Positions 40,401 through 48,490 of a stretch of DNA of 64,000 nt are shown in pieces (the stretch's first letter is position 1; each line of letters opens with the position of its first letter). A program made the translations under genes and the position numbers. The notes beneath the pieces are model-generated. The model did no database searches. It was not told where the DNA came from and was given only the letters and a program-made list of their open reading frames with translations. Source of the DNA: Anthonomus grandis grandis (lineage: Eukaryota; Arthropoda; Insecta; Coleoptera; Curculionidae); contig NC_065555.1 in the NCBI RefSeq assembly GCF_022605725.1, positions 12,228,938 to 12,292,937 of the forward strand, read 5' to 3'.

Positions 40401-43400
40401 AGTAGATCAGTTTTTGTTTGGGGAAAACTTTACACAGAATGTAAAGAACTCTCAAGATATGCAGAAAATTGGTTTGGTGGTCAAGAAAAAATCAAGTGCT
40501 AAGCATTATGATAATCAACCTAGCCAGTCTTTAAACTGGAGGCGCCAGTTTCAACGGAGCAGGAAGAAAACAGAGGAAGGGAGCAGAGGCAAACGACTGG
40601 AGACGTTCAAGAACCCCAGCAAGATACAGAAGTACAAGGGGCACCAGAAGTATCAGAGCCAGAGAATGAGGAAATAGAGGTACAATATGCATGTAGGGTG
40701 TCAAAATTTTTAGAAAATTGGAAAACTGTTACTTGTAATCCAATCATTATTGATTGGATTAAGGGATACAATATAATCTTTAGTAATGTTCCTAAACAGC
40801 ATCATAAGCCAAAATCTATTAATAAAGGTAGAATTTGCAAGAAAAAAGTTAACAATAAAATAAAGGAATTGTTGCATATTGGGGCTATTGTTCCATGTAA
40901 ATATTCCGGTAATCAATTTTTATCAAATTATTTTTTGATAGAAAAAAGTAACGGTACAAGCCGCTTTATTTTAAATTTACGCAATTAAAATAAATTTTTA
41001 AATCCTCCTCATTTTAAATTGGAAGATTATAGAACTGCTAGAATTTTGTTATGTCAGGGATATTATATGGCAAAAATTGATCTTAAAGACGCATATTTTT
41101 TAATAAAAGTTGGAAAGAAGTCCCGAAAATATTTGAGATTTGAATATAAAAAACAATTGTATGAATTTACATGTTTACCAATGGGTTTATGTATAGCACC
41201 ATTTATATTTACAAAGTTAATGAAACCTCCTATTGCTAAGCTAAGATCTGAAGGCATAGTTTGTACAAATTTTCTTGATGACATTTTAGTAATGTCCGAT
41301 AGTTTCGAAAAATGTCAAAATCATGTTAATAGAGTCATAAATTTATTGAAGTCATTAGGGTTTTTGATAAATGAGCAAAAAAGTGTTTTAGTACCATCTC
41401 AAAAGTGTAAATATTTAGGGTTTAATTTTAATTCATTGGAAATGGAAATGACGGTACCTGAAGAACGAATTACAAAAATTAAAAATATATGCAAAATGAT
41501 ATGTAAGAAAAAATATCATTCTATTAAGATATTTTCAAAAATGTTAGGTATGTTAGTGGCAGCATGTCCAGCAGTTAAGTATGGATGGGCTCATACTAAG
41601 TTCTTGGAGAAAAGTAAATATTTGGCTTTAAAACATTCAAAAGGTTGTTACAAAGGAAAGATAAAAATTACAAAACCAATAATTTTGGAAATAAAATGGT
41701 GGCTATCGAATATTAGAAAGAGTAGTTTTTCGATAAAAAACATGAAATATGTATTTCAAATATTTTCTGATGCTTCGAAAATGGGATGGGGAGGAGTTTG
41801 TATAGAGAAAACAATTAATGGTCTTTGGAATGAAGAGGAAGCAAACCAACATATTAATTATTTAGAGTTATTAGGAGCGTATAATTGTTTAAAATATTTT
41901 ACAGAGAATAAGACAAATGTTAATATTCTTATGCGAATTGATAACACTACTGCTATCGGATACATTAATCGTATGGGTGGTGTTAAATACAAGTCACTTA
42001 ATGAAATCACAAGAAAAATATGAGATTATTGTGAGACTAAAGGTCTATACATTTTTGCCTCTTATATCAACTCGAAGGAAAATGTAATTGCTGATCGAGA
42101 GTCTAGATTGGGTTATTTGAATACAGAGTTTGAATTATGTCAGTATGGTTTTGAAAAAATCTGTAAAGAGTTTTATCAGCCGAATATAGATCTTTTTGCT
42201 ACAAACTTAAATTCTAAATGTAAAATATTTGTAAGTTGGAAACCTGATATAGGCTCTGTTTTTGTGGATGCATTTACAATTTCTTGGGAAGACCTAAAGT
42301 TTTATGCTTTTCCACCTTTCTCGTTAATTGGAAAAGTCATTCAAAAAATTAAAACTGAACAATCTGAAGGAATTTTAGTTGTCCCGGACTGGCCGGGGCA
42401 ACCATGGTACCCAGTTTTTTGGCAAATGCTTATTGTGAAGCCTCTTTATATGGGTCCAGATAAAGATCTTTTAACTTCTCTTTGCAGGCAGCCCCATCCT
42501 ATGTGGAGGAAGCTTATCCTAATTGCAGGAATTATATCAGGGAAGCGTTTGTAAGAAGGTTGTTTCCAGAAAGCGGGGTTTCAGTCCTTATTGCTTCTAT
42601 CAGCGAAAATACTTTTAGGCAATATGATAGTGTATACAAGAAATGGTGGCATTTTTGTAGCAATAAGAAGTTAAATCCTTATGAATATGTGTTAAATAAT
42701 GTTATTACGTTTCTGCAAGAAGTTTTTGAAAGTGGTTGTTCATTTTCAGTAATAAATACGTATAAGTCGGCCATAGCATTAGTGTTATCTATAGACAAGG
42801 ATGATGAAAATATTTTAAAAAGGTTTTTGAAAGGTTTACGTAATATTAGACCTCCAAAAGCCAGATATTCAAGTACATGGGATCCACATCCAGTGCTTGA
42901 ATATTTGGAAACATTTTTTCCGTTGGAAAGCTTGTCTATAGAAAAAATAACCTTAAAACTTGTGACTTTACTAGCATTAATTTCGGGCCATAGAATGCAG
43001 ACTTTTAGTAAGATTAAGTTAGAGAATATACTAAGGCATGAAGGTTATATAGAAATTTTTGTTGATGAAAAACTTAAAACATCAGGTAGCGGTAGACCCC
43101 AACCAGTTTTACATATTCCTTATTTTAGGGAGAAACCAGAATTATGTCTAGCATCCACATTGGATGTCTATATTGACAAAACAAAAGATATTCGTCCGGC
43201 AGGCCTTAAATTTTTAATTTTAACTATTAAAAAGCCTATACACGCAGCCACTTCTCAAACAATTAGTCGCTGGATAAAATTAATTTTAAAAAAGAGTGGC
43301 ATTAATACGGAAATATATTCAGGCTATAGTATAAGACACGCTGCGGTATCTTCGGCTGATAGAGCAGGGGTTAATATCGAAGTAATTCGGAAGGCAGCAG

Positions 43401-46400
43401 GCTGGTCGGAAAAGTCTAATACTTTCGGCTCTTTTTATAAAAGGCCCATGCTTCCGCCCAAAGATAGTTTTGCCAGGGCAGTATTTAGTGGGGCAGGTAT
43501 TAATATATAGGAATTTGTTGTTATACATATGTAGAATTAGAACATTAGTATTTATTGACGAATTTGTACCAATTAATTTAAGTTGCCAAGAGAGATTTAA
43601 ATTAAATTATGTCGAATAATTTAGGATATAAGATAGTTAATTAGATTTGCCCGATTAATATACAAATATCTGTAATTTGTAAAGTTGGTCTCAATTAAAA
43701 TAAAAGGGCTGTTCAATTGAAATTTGTATTCTAATTCTATTTCCGGAAATTTGACCACAATTTACTTTAAACATCTATAGGGTGTTTTGTAATATGAGAC
43801 GAGACTGCGAAATATAATTAATTGATCAATCGACTTACCTGTAAGGATGGTTGATCATAATTATATGAGCAGTCTCGTCGAAATATTACAAAATCCCACC
43901 CTATTTATTTGTTTGGCTTTGAATAAAGCATTGGATAAATCCCACCCTTGTGGCCAAATTTAAGATACTTTCAACTGTGACGATGTAGACGAGGTGCCGC
44001 GTCACCGCGGCCTGGGATGCGTAATGGATGTGTCAGATAAGAGGGGTGGGCTTGCATGTTTTCTTTTTCAGCTTTTAACGTCGTACCGGCCGTGCAGCAA
44101 ACTGCAACTACAGGGTGTTTTGTAATATTTCGACGAGACTGCTCATATAATTATGATCAACCATCCTTACAGGTAAGTCGATTGATCAATTAATTATAAT
44201 ATTAATGAGCCAAGAATATGAATGGTTCAGAGTGCTAATGGCCTATCTAAGTATTTAATAAGTCTCTAATTAATTCATCTACATCATGCCTTGATTTATG
44301 GATAATTCCTTTGATGTGACTACATTGTAATATATTGTGTTTTTTTTGTGATTCTGTGATTATTTAGTGCTTGATAAAGTCCAGTGCAACGATATATTAG
44401 AATGGTTACCCGTCAAAACGCCAGCATTTTACTTCTCAAACAATGTAAATAGAAGGTGGATGACATTGTTTGGCAGGTGGAATGCTGGTGTTTTGACGGG
44501 TGACCATTTTAAAATATCATTGAACTGGACTTTATACCTATACTTTTATCCATTTAATGAAGATTTAATACATGAACATTTTTTCATTATGTAGACATAT
44601 TAGCTATCTTTAGTCGTTTTTAAAATATTCACGATAATTATCCGTAGATAATAAAATGTTTAAATAAGAACCAGGAAATCTGCATTCTTAACAAAATAGG
44701 TATTTTAATACCTTTTTTGTTGCTAAGCAAAATATTTCACCTGTTTCTCTAAATACATTTTTGACATTTTGGTGAGAATATCATTTTTGTATTATCAGCT
44801 TAAGTATTCAGTTATTTGAATTATCGTAACTTTGTTTGTAAAAGAAATTAGGAGTTTTGTTTCAGAAATCTAATCTGAACGAAAATTACATAATTATAAA
44901 ATGCATTTTAGCAAAGACGAACTTGTTGAAATGATAATTGTGTTGGGGGAATCTGAAAAGAATTGCCTTTTAGCCTCTCGAATGTATGGGGCGCGCTATC
45001 CTGATAGAAGATGTCCAGAAGAAAAATCTTTTAAAAGGTTACTAGCAAGATTTGTGAGACAGGGAGGGTTTGTTACCCCAAGCAAGATAGAATGAGGCCT
45101 GTTACTAATCAGGAGCAAGAGTTAGATGTGTTATTAACGGTAACCGAAGATCCTTACCTAAGTCAGTCAAATATCGGAGCAGCGGTTGGAATAAGTGAAA
45201 GATCAGTGCAACGAATTTTAAAAAGAAATCATTTTCATCCATACCACATCCATGAACATCAAGCACTTTTTGGAGCAGAAATAAATTACAAAACGACCCC
45301 ACGTTTTTTAACAATGTCCTATTTACGGATGAGGCAACATTTTATAAAAACGGATCAGTAAATAGACATAACTTTCATTATTATTCATCCGAAAACCCCC
45401 ATTTTATGCGGCAGATCGACTACCAGCATAGGTGGTCATTAAATGTGTGGGGTGAAATTATTGGAAGCACCATTATCAGTCCCTATTTTTTTAATTGTCA
45501 ATGGAGAAATGTACCTTCAATTTTTACAAAATAAACTGCCTAGATTACTTGCAAATGTTCCATTAATTACTAGAAACCGAATGTGGTTTCAATAGGACGG
45601 AGCACCTCCAAATTTTTCTCGAAATGTCACTGAATATTAAAATATAACCTTTGAAGAAAAATGAATTGGAAGGAATCGACCTATTAATTGGCCAGCCAGA
45701 TTACCTGACCTAACAAAATTAGATTTTTTTATGGGGTTTTGTAAAAGAACTTGTTTATAGTAGAAATCCACCTACAACGGCAGTAGATATGGAGCCGAGA
45801 ATGCGGGATGCGTTTGCTTAAGTAACTCCACAAATGCTACATGAAGTACAAAGAACTTTTCAGGAATGTATTAATTTATGTTTTGAACAAAACAGAGGAC
45901 ATATTAAACACTTAATGTAATAATAATAAAATGATTAATATTTTTAATATGCTTGTTTAATTATTATCGTGAATATTTTAAAAACGACTAAAGATAGCTA
46001 ATATAGTTACATAATAAAAAATGTTCATGTATTAAATCTTCATTAAATAGATAAAAAATATACAGGGTGTTCCATTAAAAAAAAGCGAGAAATGGAGCTT
46101 TGAAATTCGTAAAATATGATTGCTAACTACAAACACCCTGTATATGACAGAAGGAAACAATTTAAGTCAAAGTAATTCTCCATTCTTCTAGAATCCCAAT
46201 TAAGTCCAATATTGACATTGAATTAACATTTCTAGTATCAAAATGAAATTAAATGATGTAATGATTTTTAGATTTTTTTTATAAAAAAAATTATTGCAGT
46301 CAAACTGCGCATAACAAAGCAGCCATATTTAGCGCATATACTAGGTAGCCTAAGGCGGTCTCAAAAATAAAATAAAAAGAGTGGCATTCCATTTAAAAAA

Positions 46401-48326
46401 TAATGCTGCTTATATCGCCCTACTTTTTTGAAGCACCCTGTATACTTCAAAATATTTTCCAGATATGCGCTATCAGGTTTTTTTAACCTTATTTTTTTAG
46501 GCTTTATGGAAGACCGACGTATATATATGTTTTTAACTTTATATCTGTATAAATACAGTGTAATCGGGGTTCGGTTTCAGATACTTTAACCGCGTATTGT
46601 ACGCTCTATTTTATCGACAAAAAACCATATAAATGGGGTTGCACTCTTCAGCCCTCTGAATAAGAGCCATACTAAAATTTTATTTCTCAAATTTTTTCTT
46701 GAGTTTACCAAGACTTTTATGCCCTTTACAAGCACAAAAATGGCCTTATGTTAAACGTGAATAAATTTACCAGCTTCTAAAACTAATTTTACCAAGAAAT
46801 TGTGGTAAAATTGTGACGATCTTTTCAACTATTACGCTTTAATTTAAAAACCAGGTATTAACCATATCTTTTTTTTTCTTTTAGCTTGTACATAACATAA
46901 TAAACATCAAATTAATACTGCTACTTTCCTTAATATTCACGTAAATGGCCGAGAGGGATGAAGCATGCGATACTCTTTTATATAGTTTTTGGCGATAAAA
47001 TTGAACATACAATACGAAATCAAACCCCTAACAGCCTGCATAGGTAGATTTTTTTATGGTTACATAGATATGCTATGTAACACTTGTTAATGGATTCCGT
47101 AAAAAAATATATAAATAAATAAACATAAAATAGTACTGTCAATATTTATCAGCTATACTATTTTAATATAGTAGGTAAACAGCTATATATTCGTAAGATT
47201 GTTCTCTATCTTTAATAACGCCTAGTTATTGCTTGTAAAAATTCCTCAAATTTCCATCTCCGATAATCTATTTTAAATAATGAAGTTTTAGGATATTTTT
47301 TATTTCAAGAATTTTTTTGTGCTGTATACTCAATTTATATCAATATTTAAATATACCAATATTTTTTATAAAATATAAATCAAGATATCTATAAAAACTA
47401 TGTTAAACCTCAACAATTATCTGTGATTTGATAAAATAGGACTTTTTACAAGTGTGTGATGGGAACTGTCAGATGTACATTGTTTATCTCATTCTTAGAA
47501 GTCAATTAAAAAGAAATGTTAAATAAATTGCTATCTGTGATTCATTTTTATGAAATTTAAATCAAATTTCATAAAAATTGAACATATTTTAATACAATAA
47601 ATACAAAAATAATTTTCGTTTTATAGTTTGTTTTAAATATACATGTAAATATGGTAATTTATTTGTTTATTTTTAATTGAAATGCGTTCAGATTATTGTG
47701 GCCTTAAATAAAAAAAAATAGATTATCGCTGATGGAAATTATTAATCAATATGCAAAAAACTCTTGAGCTTTGGGTTAACGAATGTTTCTATTGTGGATT
47801 TTTATATAAGATTTCTTACTCTAGACTTATAGGGTGTGTTACTTTAATATTAAGTTTTTATATATACTGCCCTTATTTAAAATATTTAGGTTTTCTAGGA
47901 AGTAAGTACTCTTTATCTTATTTAAAGCCTAATAGCAGAGACTTAGAAAGATATGTTTAATCTTACCCTTATATCAGCTTCGAAAACTTCGTGTACTTCC
48001 TTTGGTTCGTCACGATACATTCGACGCTCATTGATTTCACATTGTTTAACCAAATTTTGTACTTTATCAGTTTGGCAAATAAGCACTTTAATAACCAAAA
48101 CAAATGAGAGGATGCCAAAACCTATATTGTATGAAATGTTTCCAACATCTTTTTCTTTGAGTACTATAGGAGTGTTGAATGCAAGACCTATCCATAAGGT
48201 AAACAATGATGCTTGAAAAATAATTGAGTATAAATTGTAACAAAAATTAATAATTTTGTTATTTGTTAGCCCTAAACGCCAAGACCCTGTAAAGACCATA
48301 AATATTTTTAAAAAATTCTTGGACAT
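26575..48326 (-). CDS. Odorant receptor gene B (7tm_6), complete, seven exons
   Basis: Assembled as complement(26575..26640, 26698..26853, 26909..27010, 28826..28928, 31996..32218, 32316..32502, 47967..48326). All introns are GT-AG, phases are identical to gene A, and the product is 398 residues (one extra residue in exon 3, KTSYIGGQYNDE against KSYIRDKFNDE). The start is the MSKNFLKI methionine at 48326, not the upstream in-frame ATG at 48389, because it matches gene A. Exon 1 differs from gene A at about 26 of 120 residues by hand count. Exon 6 has SDALFESEWYE and FVGPFFPMTIDTAIA; exon 7 ends TYSYVALML to the stop. Intron 1 is about 15.5 kb, swollen by LINEs, a DIRS element and a Tc/mariner; intron 3 holds a Penelope remnant. 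Confidence 0.9.
27011..28084. other. Intron 4 of receptor gene B; unassigned
   Basis: The part beside exon 5 resembles the flank of gene C exon 5. A less AT-rich segment at about 27330-27560 with repeated ATGAAACG and GTAACG words looks like an interspersed repeat but has no recognised ends. Confidence 0.35.
28085..28472 (+). repeat. LINE-tail-like segment ending in an (ATT)n microsatellite
   Basis: About 18 ATT units run from 28418 to 28472, directly after TAATAAACTTT. A short tandem tail after an AATAAA-like signal is typical of Jockey/CR1-type LINE 3' ends. The preceding 330 bases have no coding trace, so the LINE assignment is inference; the microsatellite is certain. Confidence 0.6.
29698..30830 (+). 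mobile_element. Penelope-like element remnant (RT and GIY-YIG tail)
   Basis: The plus strand reads, across broken frames, LLPNYVLVSL and LRIFQQTLL (compare LVSLDVxSLFTNIP), then FFQQYVDDIITSVPADQV with the YVDD catalytic box and LQFTIEIESNNSILFLYI. Downstream are KGFLSKLKANTPKD, AIYKIPYC (start of the GIY-YIG-type endonuclease) and LSNAYFNLISNINV near the end. These are the ordered motifs of Penelope-like elements, which use RT plus a GIY-YIG nuclease. Multiple stops make it inactive. It lies in intron 3 of receptor gene B. Confidence 0.8.
31830..31863 (+). ncRNA. Degenerate hammerhead-ribozyme-like core
   Basis: CTAAAGATGATCTCATACAG is followed by GTCGAAACGTCGAC. This resembles the hammerhead core (CUGANGA, stem II, GAAA, then GUC) found in Penelope terminal repeats, with one change in the first box (CTAAAGA). 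It lies about 1 kb downstream of the Penelope remnant on the same strand, so it is probably that element's terminal repeat, split by other sequence. Confidence 0.45.
32635..33170 (+). mobile_element. LINE 3' fragment (RT C-terminus and 3' UTR)
   Basis: The open stretch reads LPPLLIYESISLIRK, RPSHNYHLRNAQYDLYLP, and KKMHNHLPLNIKS, the C-terminal domain pattern of Jockey/CR1-like reverse transcriptases. The 3' UTR follows and ends in AATAAAG and a short ATTC repeat near 33165. It is 5'-truncated and sits in intron 1 of receptor gene B, antisense to the gene. Confidence 0.75.
33230..33560 (+). mobile_element. LINE endonuclease fragment (Jockey/CR1 type)
   Basis: GDGVLFAA, then RTHRIVIPPVDVDIYQIYLTF and TCTYITHPSTLRAYLSQCES match the apurinic-type endonuclease segment RGGGVLIA...CTYIPPxS. 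It directly follows another LINE's 3' end. In-frame stops interrupt it. Confidence 0.65.
34050..34830 (+). mobile_element. RTE-like LINE reverse transcriptase fragment, split by a MITE
   Basis: Before the MITE the frame reads KMMELLEQVRIDGKDKQ after a KAFDK-like box; after it come QKAIVWVDEGNSELVKIRR, LSPFLFNLYFDY and RSMLTNGDCSLELKKRIVNC. These match the RT order KAFDxVxHxxxxELL, VRQGCxLSPLLFNLYSE and ARxAFxKMRxLL. Stops and frame changes are frequent. Confidence 0.7.
34139..34414. mobile_element. MITE-like element, 276 bp, 32-bp inverted repeats
   Basis: Left end AGTAATGAAATAAACTCTAA continuing to CAGGTCTC; the right end is its reverse complement with two mismatches. It splits the RTE-like reading frame. 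It contains TTGATGCTGCCTAGTATGGG followed by CGAAACACGTGT (34324-34355), which resembles a hammerhead core, so it may instead be a Penelope terminal-repeat relative and not a cut-and-paste MITE. Confidence 0.7.
34950..35440 (-). mobile_element. LINE reverse transcriptase fragment with YADD box
   Basis: The reverse strand reads VTTRVPQGSLL, GPLLFSLYIAVM, then LQQYADDSQICTWFSLN with the intact catalytic YADD, and farther on EAKNLSIIFNNTLSLFSNI. This is the palm region of a Jockey/CR1-like LINE. It separates the two halves of a plus-strand RTE-like element (34050-34830 and 35510-36190), so it is the later insertion. Confidence 0.75.
35510..36190 (+). mobile_element. RTE-like LINE C-terminal fragment
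   Basis: The frames give KRIKAFQM and YKRILKIP, then LKTQKLEYLGHELCD, and after about 200 bases GKVKEKRGPGERRI with a tail of AGAAGGAGAAGAAG. These match the RTE-type end (KIxAFEMWxYRRxLRI, RKLEYLGHIMR, GKIEGKRGxGRKR). It is probably the continuation of the fragment at 34050-34830. Confidence 0.65.
36901..38769 (+). mobile_element. RTE-like LINE, 5'-truncated, with a perfect 12-bp target duplication
   Basis: GGTCCCCTTTAG at 36889-36900 is repeated exactly at 38770-38781. The body encodes an RT: INKSPGTDGVHAELI-like entry (LKLNKSPGTDGVHAELIKVL), AFIPIHKKG, YRTISLI, PPEQAGFVKGRGTRD, LLCFIDFKKAFDCV, then LRYPDDTTLIT. The catalytic box is YPDD where YADD is normal. The C-terminal part reads RILGYFGHITRRDQDNLEKL to a tail ending AAGAAGAAA. 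At least two frameshifts (near 37480 and 37890) and several stops. No endonuclease part, as expected for 5' truncation. Confidence 0.88.
39047..39226. repeat. Left inverted terminal repeat of the DIRS element
   Basis: The reverse complement of this segment is found from 43973 on, including the GC-rich CGGCCGGTACGACG and CCGCGGTGACGCGG blocks. The outer part (AATTATATTTCGCAGTCTCG) differs from the right end and is matched instead in the internal complementary region. Confidence 0.9.
39297..40677 (+). CDS. DIRS gag-like protein, probably spliced
   Basis: Exon 1 is 39297-39387 (MGKRKRNSKKVEKLLKKL, very basic) and ends at a GTAAGT donor. A TTTTGTTATTAG acceptor leads to exon 2 at 39824-40677, keeping the frame through DSSS into IQSSSEGADSS. 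The product would be 314 residues: a lysine-rich head, an acidic serine-rich stretch, a helical middle, and a basic C-terminus (KKTEEGSRGKRLETF). The 436-base intron is inferred from splice signals and frame, not proven. The 3' end overlaps the RT frame, which opens upstream of 40677 in another frame. Start choice: first ATG after the terminal repeat in a KK-rich context. Confidence 0.65.
40698..42554 (+). pseudogene. DIRS reverse transcriptase / RNase H / methyltransferase-like ORF, two stops
   Basis: One continuous frame. It begins upstream in overlap with gag (EPENEEIEVQYACRV), then RT motifs KIDLKDAYFLIKVG, LPMGLCIAPFIFTKLM and TNFLDDILVMSD with the catalytic LDD, then RNase H (FSDASKMGWGGV, YLELLGAYN, RIDNTTAIGYINR). 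After that comes the region given a methyltransferase role in DIRS elements (PNIDLFATNLN, FYAFPPFSLIGKV, VVPDWPGQPWYP). Stops: TAA at 40986-40988 (in ILNLRN*NKF) and TGA at 42021-42023. Both look like single-base changes; otherwise the frame is open to 42554. Confidence 0.88.
42482..43510 (+). CDS. DIRS tyrosine recombinase (integrase)
   Basis: Open frame of about 340 residues, overlapping the RT frame by about 70 bases in a different frame. The N-terminal SAM-like domain includes FRQYDSVYKKWWHF. The catalytic domain has ALISGHRMQTFSKI with the first arginine, SGYSIRHAAVSSADRAG with the R-H pair, and KAAGWSEKSNTFGSFYKRP with the nucleophile tyrosine. There is no ATG near the start. A pyrimidine-rich TTCTCTTTGCAG just upstream (to about 42487) is a good splice acceptor, so the protein may be made from a spliced RNA. 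It would insert the circular DIRS DNA into the genome. All catalytic residues are present. Confidence 0.85.
   Translation: MQAAPSYVEEAYPNCRNYIREAFVRRLFPESGVSVLIASISENTFRQYDSVYKKWWHFCSNKKLNPYEYVLNNVITFLQEVFESGCSFSVINTYKSAIALVLSIDKDDENILKRFLKGLRNIRPPKARYSSTWDPHPVLEYLETFFPLESLSIEKITLKLVTLLALISGHRMQTFSKIKLENILRHEGYIEIFVDEKLKTSGSGRPQPVLHIPYFREKPELCLASTLDVYIDKTKDIRPAGLKFLILTIKKPIHAATSQTISRWIKLILKKSGINTEIYSGYSIRHAAVSSADRAGVNIEVIRKAAGWSEKSNTFGSFYKRPMLPPKDSFARAVFSGAGINI
43779..43903. repeat. DIRS internal complementary region
   Basis: The first half is the reverse complement of the left end (ATGAGACGAGACTGCGAAAT), the second half of the right end (GAGCAGTCTCGTCGAAATAT). This is the template that joins the two ends during circle formation in DIRS replication. 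Confidence 0.88.
43973..44197. repeat. Right inverted terminal repeat of the DIRS element
   Basis: Pairs with 39047-39226. After the shared segment it continues with a right-specific end (CATATAATTATGATCAACCA and onward) whose complement is in the internal complementary region. The junction with the host LINE is in an AATTAT run present once in the inferred empty site. Confidence 0.88.
44374..44535. mobile_element. Foldback/MITE, nearly full-length hairpin
   Basis: Arms of about 61 bases (44374-44434 and 44475-44535) are reverse complements with about eight mismatches (ATAAAGTCCAGT at one end, ACTGGACTTTAT at the other). The short centre is itself partly palindromic (ACAATGT / ACATTGT). No coding capacity. 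It abuts the left end of the next element. Confidence 0.8.
44541..46060 (+). mobile_element. Tc/mariner DD41D element, second family
   Basis: Inverted repeats of about 95 bp (44541-44640 and 45963-46060) share CATTTAATGAAGATTTAATA, TAGCTA, TTTAGTCGTTTTTAAAATAT. The transposase is inside. It sits in intron 1 of receptor gene B. Confidence 0.8.
44901..45920 (+). pseudogene. DD41D transposase with DUF4817-like N-terminus, broken
   Basis: The N-terminal MHFSKDELVEMIIVLGES and SRMYGARYPDRRCP resemble the DUF4817 helix-turn-helix head of many insect transposases. A second helix-turn-helix (SQSNIGAAVGISERSVQRIL) follows. Catalytic blocks appear in shifted frames: FTDEATFYKNG (aspartate 1), WFQ*DGAPPNFSRN with a TAG in place of glutamine (aspartate 2) and DLTKLDFF (aspartate 3), 41 residues apart. 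Stops also occur in the TEY*NI and EEK*IG segments. The frame ends at a TAA at 45918-45920 after IKHLM. Confidence 0.85.
46061..46143. mobile_element. 83-bp fragment with Tc/mariner-type ends
   Basis: TACAGGGTGTT on the left and AACACCCTGTA on the right form an 11-bp inverted repeat flanked by TA. Similar TACAGGGTG words appear at 46443 (reversed) and 54829, so this is a common end type in this genome. Confidence 0.55.
46144..47966. other. Rest of intron 1 of receptor gene B near exon 1; unassigned
   Basis: No reading frame with a known motif. The last 500 bases align in scattered blocks with intron 1 of gene A. A TACAGGGTGCTTC end motif (minus strand) is at about 46435. Confidence 0.45.
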
Positions 48327-48490
48327 TATGGTTGTGTAAAATGTACTGTAGCAGCCAGGTAAAATGTAATTCGTATATATAATTTGCACATGAATAAATA
48401 TTTTAGTAAAGTAGTTTTAGCACACTGAGTTGAGAAATCAAATTGGATTTTGATTAAAGACTTCACATAAGCCTGGTGCTATCTAAGCTA
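48327..48490 (-). promoter_or_regulatory. Conserved upstream block of odorant receptor gene B
   Basis: Matches the block upstream of gene A. The identical 26-base stretch is at 48439-48464 (core TTGGATTTTGATTAAAGACT), and TTTGCACATG and ATAAATATTTTAGTA are also shared. Candidate promoter/5' UTR. Confidence 0.45.

Larger units (their letters stand above)
39047..44197 (+). mobile_element. DIRS-type tyrosine-recombinase retrotransposon, nearly intact
   Basis: About 5.15 kb. Inverted terminal repeats at 39047-39226 and 43973-44197, and an internal complementary region at 43779-43903 that is the reverse complement of both outer ends joined, are the hallmark of DIRS elements. In this group the circular DNA made by reverse transcription is integrated by a tyrosine recombinase, without target duplication. 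Gene order is gag, RT-RNase H with a methyltransferase-like region, recombinase. Only two in-frame stops are seen, in the RT frame. It is inserted in a LINE in intron 1 of receptor gene B, in sense opposite to the gene. Confidence 0.93.
36225..44330 (+). mobile_element. Jockey/CR1-like LINE split into three pieces by two later elements
   Basis: Piece 1 (36225-36900) reads NAFNLVNHRVLLQNLRAL, then DLGIFSDSRLSFYIN and LVRPVLEFCGP. Piece 2 (38782-39046) continues QNKFLRVAAFRYGY, LPTLESLKTLVDLCFRHQG, LLSLFKHRGLPD. Piece 3 (44198-44330) finishes NINEPRI and MVQSANGLSKYL. The three parts join in the correct protein order, with an RTE-like LINE between the first two and a DIRS element between the last two. 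Many stops. It lies in intron 1 of receptor gene B. Confidence 0.85.

Noticed and set aside
48327..48389. Longer N-terminus for receptor gene B from the upstream ATG
   Set aside because: Gene A lacks it and begins at the equivalent MSKNFLKI methionine.
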